A stretch of 41,349 nucleotides of DNA from Hominimerdicola alba 8 (GTDB taxonomy: Bacteria > Bacillota > Clostridia > Oscillospirales > Ruminococcaceae), in the NCBI RefSeq assembly GCF_000178155.2, contig NZ_ADKM02000030.1:1-41349 (forward strand), written 5' to 3'. The translations under genes and the position numbers were made by a program. The notes below the pieces were generated by a model. The model saw nothing but the letters and a program-made list of their open reading frames with translations, was not told where the DNA came from and did no database searches. Positions within the stretch are counted from its first letter, which is position 1. Every line of letters starts with the position of its first letter. Positions 24,546-33,006 of the stretch are shown here, piece by piece.

Positions 24546-26392
24546 AAAAACTGATAATTTTTCTTCTCTGCGTCGGTATCATCGGCGGGGGCGGCTATTT
24601 CGGTTACAAGAAATATATGGACAACAAGAAAAAGTCTGTTGTGGTCGATGTGGTGCCTGTCAGCATGATGATGCAGCCTGCGGAATGGTTTGAGTATTAC
24701 AACGAATCAACTCGCGGACATGTAGTGGCATCAAATTCGCAGAGAGTATTCATCGACACACAAAAGCTGGTAAAAGCTGTATATGTGAAAGAGGGTCAGG
24801 AAGTCAAAAAGGGCGACCCGATACTTGAATATGACATGACTGTGGTAGAACTTGAACTGGCACAGAAAGAAAATCAGGTCAACATAGTTGAGCATGACAT
24901 AAAGATGGCAAAAAAAGAACTTGAAAAGATAAAGACCTACAAGCCGTCTGAGGACGCGCCAAAGCCGCCTGAAATGGACTTTTCGGATATGTTCGGCTTT
25001 GATGACGAGCCTGATGATATCGAAATGCCGATGCTGCCCGATGATATGGAACTTCCCGACATGCAGCCCGAACCTCCTGCTTCGATAGTGACTGATGTGG
25101 TAAAGCCCGCATTCACACCTGCGGAGGGCAACGGTACGGTCGAAAGCCCGTACATAATCAACTGCACGCAGGAAGCTGAGGTATCAAAAGAGTTCATGAT
25201 GAGGCTGGCTGCCGAAAAGAAGTGCGCTGAGATATGCGTATACAGCAGCGACCTGCTGTACCTCTACAAGTGGATAATAGTACCCGCTGAGGATACAAAG
25301 ATGAACGAGTTTGAAAACTGGAAAGTCGCTGACGGCATAACCATCGATGAGATGGGGCAGGCTTCCATCGACACATCGGTGAAGCTATACGGCAAGCTGA
25401 GTTTTACACAGCCCACCAGCAAGAAAAATGCTGACAAAGTTCCCGATGAGCCTGATATCATTGACAAAGAGCCGACCCCCGAAGAGGACGAGAGCGGCTT
25501 CAACTATCAGGACTATGACCCTGATGACTACTACATCGACCCTGACGGCACTGACTATGTTTACTCGCGCGACGCCATCAAAAAGCTGATAAAGGAAAAG
25601 GAAACCGAGATAAAAGAACTGGAGATGAGTCTGAAGACTGAGAAATTCGAGTTGGAAACTGCCAAAAAGCGCAAGCAGGACGGCAAGCTATATGCTGAGA
25701 TAGACGGCTTTGTCAAGAAGATAGGCAAGGCTAGCGGCGAAGCAGAAGAGGTCGCAGAGGAGGAAGAAGAAGAGTTCGATAATGAAGATCTCTACGAAGA
25801 GCCGTCACCCGATGACAATGCTTTTGCAGTTATCGAAGGCGAGGGCGGCAGTGAAGTGGTATGCGAGATAAGCGAACTTAATCTCGGCAGCGCGAAGGCG
25901 GGCAGCACCATAACTATAAATTCATGGCAAACCGGTGCTACGGGCACTGCGGAGATCACCGGCATAGACACCGAACCTATCACATACAATACTGATGGCT
26001 GGGGCGAAAATCCCAACAATTCTACTTATCTGGTACACGCAAAGATCACTGAGGGTGCTGACGATTTCTCCATCGGTGAATGGATAGATGTGAAGATGAC
26101 AGGTTCACCCGATGACAACAGCAATACATCAGGCTCGGTATACATTCCGATACACTATGTACACCAAGAAGGCGGCGACTACTACATCATGAAAGCTGAC
26201 GAAGACGAAAGGCTGAAAAAGCAGTATATCAAGGTAGGACAGATAATGTACGGCATGTTCATAGAAGTAAAGGGCGGCATAAGCTCTAAGGACAAGATAT
26301 GCTTCCCATTTGGCAAAGATGTAAAAGAGGGCGCAAAGACGAAGGAAACGACAGAGGTACTTACGCCTGAGAACACAGACTTCTACTACTGA
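24542..26392 (+). CDS. Membrane fusion/adaptor protein 2 with a large insertion in its coiled-coil hairpin
   Basis: 616 aa. Anchor helix (about 4-21), lipoyl half (about 60-98, VKAVYVKEGQEVKKGDPILE), first coiled-coil helix (about 100-132), an inserted region (about 133-340), second helix (about 341-381), lipoyl half (YAEIDGFVKKIGK), an acidic loop (about 399-425, EEVAEEEEEEF), barrel and C-terminal part. The insertion is Asp/Pro/Met-rich at first, has a compact part with two Cys (NCTQ, KKCAEICVYSS), and ends Asp/Tyr-rich. Ordinary MacA/HlyD adaptors have a short turn at this place. SD AGGAG overlaps the ATPase end. Confidence 0.88.
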   Translation: MKKLIIFLLCVGIIGGGGYFGYKKYMDNKKKSVVVDVVPVSMMMQPAEWFEYYNESTRGHVVASNSQRVFIDTQKLVKAVYVKEGQEVKKGDPILEYDMTVVELELAQKENQVNIVEHDIKMAKKELEKIKTYKPSEDAPKPPEMDFSDMFGFDDEPDDIEMPMLPDDMELPDMQPEPPASIVTDVVKPAFTPAEGNGTVESPYIINCTQEAEVSKEFMMRLAAEKKCAEICVYSSDLLYLYKWIIVPAEDTKMNEFENWKVADGITIDEMGQASIDTSVKLYGKLSFTQPTSKKNADKVPDEPDIIDKEPTPEEDESGFNYQDYDPDDYYIDPDGTDYVYSRDAIKKLIKEKETEIKELEMSLKTEKFELETAKKRKQDGKLYAEIDGFVKKIGKASGEAEEVAEEEEEEFDNEDLYEEPSPDDNAFAVIEGEGGSEVVCEISELNLGSAKAGSTITINSWQTGATGTAEITGIDTEPITYNTDGWGENPNNSTYLVHAKITEGADDFSIGEWIDVKMTGSPDDNSNTSGSVYIPIHYVHQEGGDYYIMKADEDERLKKQYIKVGQIMYGMFIEVKGGISSKDKICFPFGKDVKEGAKTKETTEVLTPENTDFYY

Positions 26393-26407
26393 TAAGGAGG
26401 CAATTAT

Positions 26408-27694
26408 ATGATAGAAAACATTAGGCTCTCCTTACAGGGTATATTGAGCCACAAAATACGTTCGCTGCTGACCATGCTGGGCATAATCATCGGTATCGCG
26501 GCGATAATCGCCATAGTTTCAACAATTGAGGGAACGAACGAGCAGATAAAGAACAACCTTATCGGTTCGGGCAACAACACAGTAAAGATAACGCTGACAC
26601 AGGGCGATGCTGAACCTGATTTCAGCTGGTCGGAAGTGCCTGACAACATAAGGGTCATATCTGAGGAGAGCAAAAAGCGCATAACCGACCTGAAAGAGGT
26701 CGAAAGATGCACACTGTTCCGAACCAGACAGATGCCTGAGAACGTGTTCTACATGAACAAGATGCTGGAGTCATCTATAATCTACGGCATCGATGAAGAC
26801 TATTTTGAAACGCTGGGCTACGAGATAGCACAGGGCATCGGCTTTTCGGATAAGCAGTACAAGGACTTTTCAAAGGTAGCGATAATCGACTCAAACATGC
26901 AGAGGGGCATTTTCGAGAACGAAGACCCCATCGGAAAGATGCTGGATATCAACGGCGAGCCGTTCAAGATAATCGGCGTGGCGTGCAAGAGGTCTGGCTT
27001 TGAGCCTGTCATCAACAATATCGAGGACTACTACACCTATAATCAGTCTTCCAGCGGACTTATCTTCATACCCACCAACGACTGGGGGATAGTCTACCGC
27101 TATGACGAACCGCAGAACTGTGTAGTTCAGGCGATAAACACCGACAGCATGACAGGTGCGGGCAAGAAGACCGCAGATATCCTCAACGAGAATATCCAGA
27201 AGCAGACAAGTGCAGGCGAACAGCAGGCTGAGGGCGTGGCGAACACCCTCGAATACAAGAGCGAGAGCCTGCTTGAACAGGCAAAGCAGTTACAGGAACT
27301 TTCAAAATCCACCAACAACATGCTGATATGGATAGCCGGCATATCACTGCTGGTAGGCGGTATAGGCGTTATGAACATAATGCTGGTATCGGTGACCGAA
27401 AGAACGCGCGAGATAGGTCTGAAAAAGGCGCTGGGTGCAAGGCGCAACAGGATACTGGCGCAATTTCTGACAGAGGCATCGGTGCTGACCACCATCGGCG
27501 GCATACTGGGCGTGCTGATAGGTATAGGACTTTCAAAGGTCATAGCAAAGATAGCTGAAGTACCTGTTTCGATATCGACACCAGCCATAATCGTTTCGGT
27601 GGGCTTCTCGATGGTAGTCGGTATAGTTTTCGGACTGATACCCTCTATCAAGGCGGCAAACCTTAACCCGATAGATGCGCTGAGATACGAATAA
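26408..27694 (+). CDS. ABC transporter permease, MacB/FtsX type
   Basis: 428 aa. One N-terminal helix (about 20-42, LLTMLGIIIGIAAIIAIVS), an extracellular MacB-type core domain (about 45-300), and three C-terminal helices (about 308-332, 355-385, 395-415), with TERTREIGLKKALGARRNRI in the cytosolic loop as is usual for the family. AAGGAGG is 7 nt upstream. With the ATPase and two adaptors it forms a tripartite-like mechanotransmission exporter; substrates of this family include peptides, antibiotics and lipids. The substrate here is unknown. Confidence 0.94.
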   Translation: MIENIRLSLQGILSHKIRSLLTMLGIIIGIAAIIAIVSTIEGTNEQIKNNLIGSGNNTVKITLTQGDAEPDFSWSEVPDNIRVISEESKKRITDLKEVERCTLFRTRQMPENVFYMNKMLESSIIYGIDEDYFETLGYEIAQGIGFSDKQYKDFSKVAIIDSNMQRGIFENEDPIGKMLDINGEPFKIIGVACKRSGFEPVINNIEDYYTYNQSSSGLIFIPTNDWGIVYRYDEPQNCVVQAINTDSMTGAGKKTADILNENIQKQTSAGEQQAEGVANTLEYKSESLLEQAKQLQELSKSTNNMLIWIAGISLLVGGIGVMNIMLVSVTERTREIGLKKALGARRNRILAQFLTEASVLTTIGGILGVLIGIGLSKVIAKIAEVPVSISTPAIIVSVGFSMVVGIVFGLIPSIKAANLNPIDALRYE

Positions 27695-27707
27695 AAAGCA
27701 TAAAACA

Positions 27708-27741
27708 CCCCGCACTCTCAACATTGAGTGCGGGGCTTCTT
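27708..27741. terminator. Terminator between export operon and CAP gene
   Basis: CCCCGCACTC pairs with GAGTGCGGGG around an 8-nt loop, with T-rich flanks on both strands. It serves convergent genes. Confidence 0.88.
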
Positions 27742-27745
27742 TTTG

Positions 27746-29038
27746 TTATTCAGCGGCTTCTGCGGTGGGTATGTAGGTATCGTTGAACGCCAACATCTCC
27801 CAATAGGTATCACTGCCGTTTTCTGACTTTGCGAGTGACATATACTTCATATCGGGGTCAAGAATAACAGCGCGGTGTTCTTCCGAACTTATCCAGCTGT
27901 CGAAAACTTCCTTACTGCTTGAACCGCCTTTGGCGATATTTTCGCCGCATCGCCACCATCTCAGACCTGCATCGCTGAGGGCTGTGCTGTAAGCGCTCTC
28001 CTTTTCATCGGGTCTTACGTGGTCGAACTTCTGCGCAAGTTCTGCCGCCCTGACTGCTGCTGCGGCATCCAACTCATCAAGACCGTAGACAGGCTGCATA
28101 TCATACTGCTCACGGTACTCGTTGACAAATTCCAGCATCTCGGCAGTGAGGTCGCTTATGCCCTCATTGGCTGTGGAAACTGCGCCGTAGTCCATCGGTG
28201 GTTCCATCGGCTCAAAAGTGATATTCTCGGTATCTATCTTGATATCGGGGTCAGTATATTTATCGCTGTAACCATATGGCACAAGCTCCTGACCGTTGAC
28301 ATAGAGCACATTGCTCCACGAAGTATTCAGTATATCACCGTTGAGTTTATAGAAGTTATAGAACAAGCCGTCATCAGTACCTTCAGTATAGAAGCCCGAC
28401 TCGTCAGCTTTGATCGTAATAGATGTACCTGTGTTTTCCTTGAGCGTACACTTATTGGTGACCTTGCCCTTTGAATCTCTCAGCCTGTACTGACCCTTTG
28501 CGGTGCATTCAACGACATATTCGCTGTTAAGTCTGTAGGCAGAGAAAGAATCCGCCTTGTATTCGACGGGGCTGCTGTCATAGTACAGCTTGCCGTCTTT
28601 CAGTTCTACCACATGCTTGTTATAGATAAAGCCCGATGCGGACTGACCTGCTCTGGTCAGCGTCAGAGCGCCGTCTTTGACCTCAAATACGACATTTTCT
28701 CCGCTGTCGTCCTTAACAGTTATGCCGCCTGTATTGCTGCCGTTTTCGATAAACGAATAACTGCCGCTTGGGTCTGCAAAGACCACGCTGCCGTCAAAAT
28801 CGATCGAACCGCAGCTGAGTTCAGGAATTTCGGCGGCGAGTATTACCTTTTCTCTGCCGTCATCTTCGGCGCTGCTTGCCTCAGCTTTGCTTGAAGAAGC
28901 GGTGCTGCCCGACGGCTTTTTTTCAGGTTCTGTAGTGCCGCCCAGCTTTTTTTCCGCCGCAAACACACCCACGCCCAGCGCCAGCACGACGGCGAGGCAG
29001 GTGATATTCTTGGCATTTGCCAGTTTTTTTAAATTCAT
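27746..29038 (-). CDS. Membrane-anchored or secreted CAP/SCP-domain protein
   Basis: 430 aa. N-terminal hydrophobic segment (about 11-28), Ser/Lys-rich linker, a beta-rich region (about 65-285) of no known family, then a C-terminal CAP domain (about 295-425) like YkwD (EMLEFVNEYREQYDMQPV, AAELAQKFDHVRPDE, GENIAKGG, WISSEEHRAVILDPDM). The CAP histidines/glutamates (FDHVRP, CGENIA, SEEHR) are retained. AAGGAAAG lies 6 nt before the ATG. CAP proteins of this type are widespread in Firmicutes and of uncertain function. Confidence 0.88.
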   Translation of the reverse strand: MNLKKLANAKNITCLAVVLALGVGVFAAEKKLGGTTEPEKKPSGSTASSSKAEASSAEDDGREKVILAAEIPELSCGSIDFDGSVVFADPSGSYSFIENGSNTGGITVKDDSGENVVFEVKDGALTLTRAGQSASGFIYNKHVVELKDGKLYYDSSPVEYKADSFSAYRLNSEYVVECTAKGQYRLRDSKGKVTNKCTLKENTGTSITIKADESGFYTEGTDDGLFYNFYKLNGDILNTSWSNVLYVNGQELVPYGYSDKYTDPDIKIDTENITFEPMEPPMDYGAVSTANEGISDLTAEMLEFVNEYREQYDMQPVYGLDELDAAAAVRAAELAQKFDHVRPDEKESAYSTALSDAGLRWWRCGENIAKGGSSSKEVFDSWISSEEHRAVILDPDMKYMSLAKSENGSDTYWEMLAFNDTYIPTAEAAE

Positions 29039-29108
29039 AACACTTTCCTTCTATCCCTTAATATAACATTATCCGACAATAGTATTATACTCCACCCATG
29101 CGGATTTG

Positions 29109-30038
29109 TCAAGACTGTTCCTTTGCCAGCAGTTCAGCCAGCTTACCGAGAAGAGTTTCAGCGTCGATCTCTTTGGGCAGTTTAAGTTCAACTTTAACGC
29201 CGCCGCTGTTATCCGAACGCGCCTTGACCCTTACATCAGAGTTGGCGTTTACAGCCATTTCAAACTCTTTAAGAAAAGGTCTTTCCTTTTTGACTGAGCG
29301 TTTGCGGATAGTCTGCATATCGCTTTCCTGCTGTTTTGCCGCCTGCTGTTCAGCGGATCTGACGGCATCTTCAAGCTGTCTGACCGAAAGGTCCTCCTGC
29401 TTGACCAGCTTTGCAAACTCTGCCTGATTTGCCTTTTCAAGACCTGAAAGCACCTTTGCGTGACCGAATGATATCTCGCCCTTATCGACCATATCGCGTA
29501 CAGATTCGTCAAGTTCCAGCAAACGAAGTGAATTTGCCACAGCCGAGCGGGACTTGCCGACTGCCTGTGCCAACTGCTGTTGAGTCATATCATAGCTGTC
29601 CATCAGGCTTTTATAAGCCATCGCTTTTTCAACAGGTGAAAGGTCCTGACGCTGGATATTTTCGATGAGCGCCATCTGCATTGTCTGCTTGTCGCTCAGT
29701 TCTTTTATGTAAACAGGTACCTCGCTAAGACCTGCCAGCCTTGATGCACGCCATCTGCGTTCACCTGCAACTATCTGATATCCGCCGTTTTCGAGGGGGC
29801 GTGCGAGTATAGGCTGAAGCACGCCGTTCTCACGGATACTGTCAGCCAGTTCATTCAGCTTTTCGTCATCGAAAGTACTGCGGGGCTGTTCCTTGTTCGG
29901 TTCAAGAAGTGTGACCTTGACCATCGTCACGCTGTCACCGCTCTCCTGTTCGGGTGCAGTTTCGGATTCGGCGGCAGGACGGGTGTTCTCAGCGAACAGC
30001 GCGTCAAGTCCTGCGCCCATTCTGTTTTTCTTTGCCAT
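29109..30038 (-). CDS. parB: Chromosome partitioning protein ParB (Spo0J)
   Basis: 309 aa CTPase clamp that loads at parS and organises the origin region. ParB/Srx domain (about 35-130) with EPNKEQPRSTFDDEKL, IVAGERRWRASRLAG (the CTP/arginine motif) and ALIENIQRQDLSPVEKA; helix-turn-helix (MTQQQLAQAVGKSRSAVANSLRLL, about 150-175); C-terminal dimerisation part. AAGGAG is 9 nt upstream. It lies 45 bp after parA with a parS site in the gap. Confidence 0.97.
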   Translation of the reverse strand: MAKKNRMGAGLDALFAENTRPAAESETAPEQESGDSVTMVKVTLLEPNKEQPRSTFDDEKLNELADSIRENGVLQPILARPLENGGYQIVAGERRWRASRLAGLSEVPVYIKELSDKQTMQMALIENIQRQDLSPVEKAMAYKSLMDSYDMTQQQLAQAVGKSRSAVANSLRLLELDESVRDMVDKGEISFGHAKVLSGLEKANQAEFAKLVKQEDLSVRQLEDAVRSAEQQAAKQQESDMQTIRKRSVKKERPFLKEFEMAVNANSDVRVKARSDNSGGVKVELKLPKEIDAETLLGKLAELLAKEQS

Positions 30039-30067
30039 ATATAAAACTCCTTGCTATCTTGTCAAAA

Positions 30068-30083
30068 TGTTCCACATGGAACA
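30068..30083. other. parS site 1
   Basis: TGTTCCACATGGAACA matches the B. subtilis parS consensus at 15 of 16 positions. It lies directly after the parA stop codon. Confidence 0.9.
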
Positions 30084-30863
30084 TTATTTGCTCTTGCGCT
30101 TTTTGTCGCGTTTGAGCATTTCTTTTGCCAGTTCTTCATAGGCTTTTGAGCCTTTTGCTTTTTTATCATAATATATCGCGGGCTGACCGAAGCTGGGTGC
30201 TTCTGACAAGGCGACATTACGCGGTATGCTGGTGCTGAACACTTCTTTCGGGAAGTGCTTTTTGACTTCACTCATTATCTGACCAGTTATCTTATATCTG
30301 TCAACACACATGGTAAAAAGTATGCCCTCGATGATAAGTGACTTGTTCCATGTCTGCTTAACGCGGTCGATGGTGTTATGCAGTTCCACCAGACCCTCCA
30401 GCGAGAGAAATTCGCATTGGAGCGGTATCAGCACCGAATCAGCCGCCACAAGTGCGTTGATGGTCAGCATATCGAGAGTTGGGGGGCAGTCAATAAAAAT
30501 AAAGTCATAGAACTTTTTGGCTTCCTCCAGCCTTTCTTTCAGCTGATATGCGCGGTTTTCCATCGACATCAGCTGTACTGCCGCGCCTGCGAGGTCTTGC
30601 GTGGTGGGCACGACTGAAACTCCCCTGAATGCTGTGGCGCAGACGGCTTCAAACAAAGCGCAGTCACCCATAAGCACATCATATACGGTGTTGCGTATAC
30701 TGCGTTTCTGGATACCATAACTTGTGGTCGTATTGCCCTGCGGGTCAAAATCTATGATAAGAACCTTTGAACCCCTTGCACCGAAAACGGCGGCAAGGTT
30801 GCAGACGGTGGTCGATTTGCCGACACCGCCTTTCTGGTTTGAAACGGCGATTATTTTACCCAT
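30084..30863 (-). CDS. parA: Chromosome partitioning ATPase ParA (Soj)
   Basis: 259 aa. Deviant Walker A KGGVGKSTTVCNLAAVF at the N-terminus, Walker A' IIDFDPQGNTTTSYG, Walker B DFIFIDCPPTLDML; the C-terminal part is typical of Soj. Works with ParB in origin segregation and replication control. SD AGAGGAG. The promoter lies within the parS region. Confidence 0.97.
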   Translation of the reverse strand: MGKIIAVSNQKGGVGKSTTVCNLAAVFGARGSKVLIIDFDPQGNTTTSYGIQKRSIRNTVYDVLMGDCALFEAVCATAFRGVSVVPTTQDLAGAAVQLMSMENRAYQLKERLEEAKKFYDFIFIDCPPTLDMLTINALVAADSVLIPLQCEFLSLEGLVELHNTIDRVKQTWNKSLIIEGILFTMCVDRYKITGQIMSEVKKHFPKEVFSTSIPRNVALSEAPSFGQPAIYYDKKAKGSKAYEELAKEMLKRDKKRKSK

Positions 30864-30898
30864 TTTATCTCCTCTTTTCAGAATTATCGTTCTTTTAT

Positions 30899-30927
30899 AT
30901 TATACTACATTTTTCAGCGTTTGAAAA
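30899..30927 (-). promoter_or_regulatory. Promoter of parA-parB
   Basis: Minus strand TTTTCA (30922-30927), 17 bp, TATAAT (30899-30904), with parS site 2 about 20 bp upstream, so ParB spreading could affect it. Confidence 0.55.
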
Positions 30928-30947
30928 GACCTTTTTGAAAATTTCTT

Positions 30948-30963
30948 TGTTCCACGTGGAACA
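30948..30963. other. parS site 2 (perfect consensus)
   Basis: TGTTCCACGTGGAACA is identical to the Firmicute parS consensus, between parA and the divergent noc-like gene. Confidence 0.97.
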
Positions 30964-31016
30964 ATTCTTCATTAGCGTTCCAACTTTTAAGGCAGATCGC
31001 TATAAGAAAGCTGAAA

Positions 31017-31032
31017 TGTTCTACGTGGAACA
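31017..31032. other. parS site 3
   Basis: TGTTCTACGTGGAACA has one change from consensus, 54 bp beyond site 2. Confidence 0.9.
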
Positions 31033-31189
31033 TTTTTGTTCGACAGAACTATGATCGGTTTATGGGCAAAACTGTCGTACAACAGAAAAACATGTCCCAA
31101 AAGGGGATAATTTTACGATGAAACCTGAGCATATCCCACTGGAAAGTGCGGAGCTGATATGGTATCATAAATGTAAAGGGGGCAGAAAT

Positions 31190-32041
31190 ATGAACAGGTT
31201 AACAGATTTTATCTCAAAGGCATTTATCGAAATTTCCGAGCCGCCGAATGAAGAACTGCGCGAACTTGGCAGAGTGGTAGAAATCGGCGTAGGCAGTATC
31301 AAGCCGAACCCATCTCAGCCACGCAGACATTTTGCGGCAGACGAACTTACTGCGCTGGCAAAAAGCATATCTGCCAACGGTATAATACAACCGCTGACTG
31401 TCAGGCAGACAGAGGAAGGATTTGAACTGATCTCGGGTGAGCGCAGGCTGAGGGCGGCAAAACTGGCGGGACTGAAAAGTGTGCCATGTATAATCGTCAA
31501 GGCTGACAGGGGACGGTCTGCGGTGCTGGCACTGCTGGAGAACATTCAGCGTTCAGACCTGAACTGCTTTGAGGAAGCGGCGGCGATAAGTGCTTTGCTG
31601 GACAGCGGGAAAGTCACGCGGGAGGAAGCCGCTCTCAAACTGGGTCTGGCGCAGTCCACTATAGCCAACAAACTGAGATTGCTCAGGCTGAGCCGTGACG
31701 AGCAAAAACTCATCTGTGAGCATGGGCTGAGCGAACGTCACGCGCGGGCACTGCTTAAGCTGAACAGCGAAGAGGTCAGGCGGGAAGTGCTTGCGAAAGC
31801 CATAGAGGGCGGCTGGACGGTCGATACCCTTGAAAAGTACATAGCCCGTCTTGAAAGGGAAGCGGCAAAAAAGAACAGCTACGAAAAGCGTGCTGTGATG
31901 CTGAAAGATGTGCGGCTTTTTTTCAACTCGGTGAACAAAGCGCTGGAGGTGATGAAGCTGGCGGGCGTTGACGCAACGGCAAAGCGGGTGGACAAAGATG
32001 ATGTGATAGAGTACACCATAACCATCAGGAACGAGCACTGA
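31190..32041 (+). CDS. noc: Second ParB-family protein, probably nucleoid occlusion factor Noc
   Basis: 283 aa from the ATG at 31190 (AAAGGGGG at 7 nt); upstream in-frame codons have no SD. The start MNRLTDFISKAFIEI could form an amphipathic helix like the membrane-binding N-terminus of Noc. ParB domain: SIKPNPSQPRRHFAADEL, LISGERRLRAAKLAGLKS, ALLENIQRSDLNCFEEA; HTH TREEAALKLGLAQSTIANKL; a shorter C-terminal part. Noc is a ParB paralogue near parAB in Firmicutes. Unlike the usual arrangement it points away from parAB. A second ParB cannot be excluded without the specificity residues. Confidence 0.8.
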   Translation: MNRLTDFISKAFIEISEPPNEELRELGRVVEIGVGSIKPNPSQPRRHFAADELTALAKSISANGIIQPLTVRQTEEGFELISGERRLRAAKLAGLKSVPCIIVKADRGRSAVLALLENIQRSDLNCFEEAAAISALLDSGKVTREEAALKLGLAQSTIANKLRLLRLSRDEQKLICEHGLSERHARALLKLNSEEVRREVLAKAIEGGWTVDTLEKYIARLEREAAKKNSYEKRAVMLKDVRLFFNSVNKALEVMKLAGVDATAKRVDKDDVIEYTITIRNEH

Positions 32042-32048
32042 CAGCAAA

Positions 32049-32149
32049 CAAGCCCCGAAGCGATATCACTTCGGGGCTTGTAGCAAACAACATATTTATT
32101 TCTGTATCAAGCGCTCGCAGACGCTTTGTTTTGTGACTGTGAGCGCTTG
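32049..32149. terminator. Two hairpins between convergent noc and araC-type genes
   Basis: First: CAAGCCCCGAAG (32049-32060) with CTTCGGGGCTTG (32069-32080), no T run. Second: CAAGCGCTCGCAG (32108-32120) with CTGTGAGCGCTTG (32137-32149, one G-U), followed by ATTTT. Together they probably end both transcripts. Confidence 0.6.
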
Positions 32150-32180
32150 ATTTTCTGAGATCAATTGTGTTTGCTATAGT

Positions 32181-32951
32181 TCATACCACTGAATTATTTT
32201 TGCGCCATTCGCTTGGGGACATGCCTGCCGCCTGCTTGAACTGTCTGGAAAAATGCACTGCATTTTTGTAGCCACAAGTAAAAGCTATCTCCTCAACAGT
32301 CTGGTCGGTATAGGCTAAGAAGTGCTTTGCCGACTCGATGCGGCTGTTTATCACATCAGCATTGCAGGTAACGCCGAAAGCCTTTTTATAGAGCAGATGC
32401 AGGTAAGGCTCACTTACGCTTATCTGGTGCGCCATTTTCTGAACGCTCCAGTCCTCAGAGGGCTGGGCGTATATCTTTCTGCGCAGATCGAGCAGTTCGC
32501 GGTAGTGGGCTATACCCGATTCTTCCTGCTTGCCGTTTTCAGAAAAGACCTCACTCAGCAGTGCTTTTATCAGGAAACCTGCCGTCACAAGGTTATTGCG
32601 CCTGTAGTAGCAGTCAGCTATCAGCTGAAAATACATCGGCACATTTATCGACTCACCGATGTGCAGCGGCGTATCGAACCTGATATCTATGCCCGAAGAT
32701 ATATCATCGGTGCAGTCGAACTGTATCCAGTCGTTAATATACTCGCTCTCGCAGGCTTTGTAGTACTGGGGCGAGTTTCTGTTATATATCAAAAAGGTGT
32801 TCGGTTCGACATTATATGTGACGCCGTTGATGACAAAGACTGCCTTAGTCTTTATGAACAGCATCAGATAACCCTCAAAGCCTCTGGGTTGGTTCAGCAC
32901 AAAACTGCCGTCATGTTTGCAGCTGCAGCCCATGCGGTTTATCTCGAACAT
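32181..32951 (-). CDS. AraC-family transcriptional regulator
   Basis: 256 aa from the ATG at 32951 (GGAGG at 7 nt; an ATG two codons upstream touches the SD). N-terminal cupin-like effector domain (about 15-140; VNGVTYNVEPNTFLIYN) and C-terminal double HTH (about 155-255; VQKMAHQISVSEPYLHLLYKK, VEEIAFTCGYKNAVHFSRQF, GMSPSEWRK). Such regulators often control carbohydrate use, but no transporter or glycosidase is adjacent. It lies 55 bp after the zinc-ribbon gene with a hairpin between. Confidence 0.92.
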   Translation of the reverse strand: MFEINRMGCSCKHDGSFVLNQPRGFEGYLMLFIKTKAVFVINGVTYNVEPNTFLIYNRNSPQYYKACESEYINDWIQFDCTDDISSGIDIRFDTPLHIGESINVPMYFQLIADCYYRRNNLVTAGFLIKALLSEVFSENGKQEESGIAHYRELLDLRRKIYAQPSEDWSVQKMAHQISVSEPYLHLLYKKAFGVTCNADVINSRIESAKHFLAYTDQTVEEIAFTCGYKNAVHFSRQFKQAAGMSPSEWRKNNSVV

Positions 32952-32978
32952 CGCCATTCCTCCATTCTATATGAAAAT

Positions 32979-32998
32979 CGGAGCATTTTCATGCTCCG
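32979..32998 (-). terminator. Terminator after the zinc-ribbon gene
   Basis: CGGAGCAT pairs with ATGCTCCG, followed on the minus strand by ATTTT. It stands just before the AraC SD, so the AraC gene would need read-through or a very close promoter. Confidence 0.65.
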
Positions 32999-33006
32999 AA
33001 AAAATA

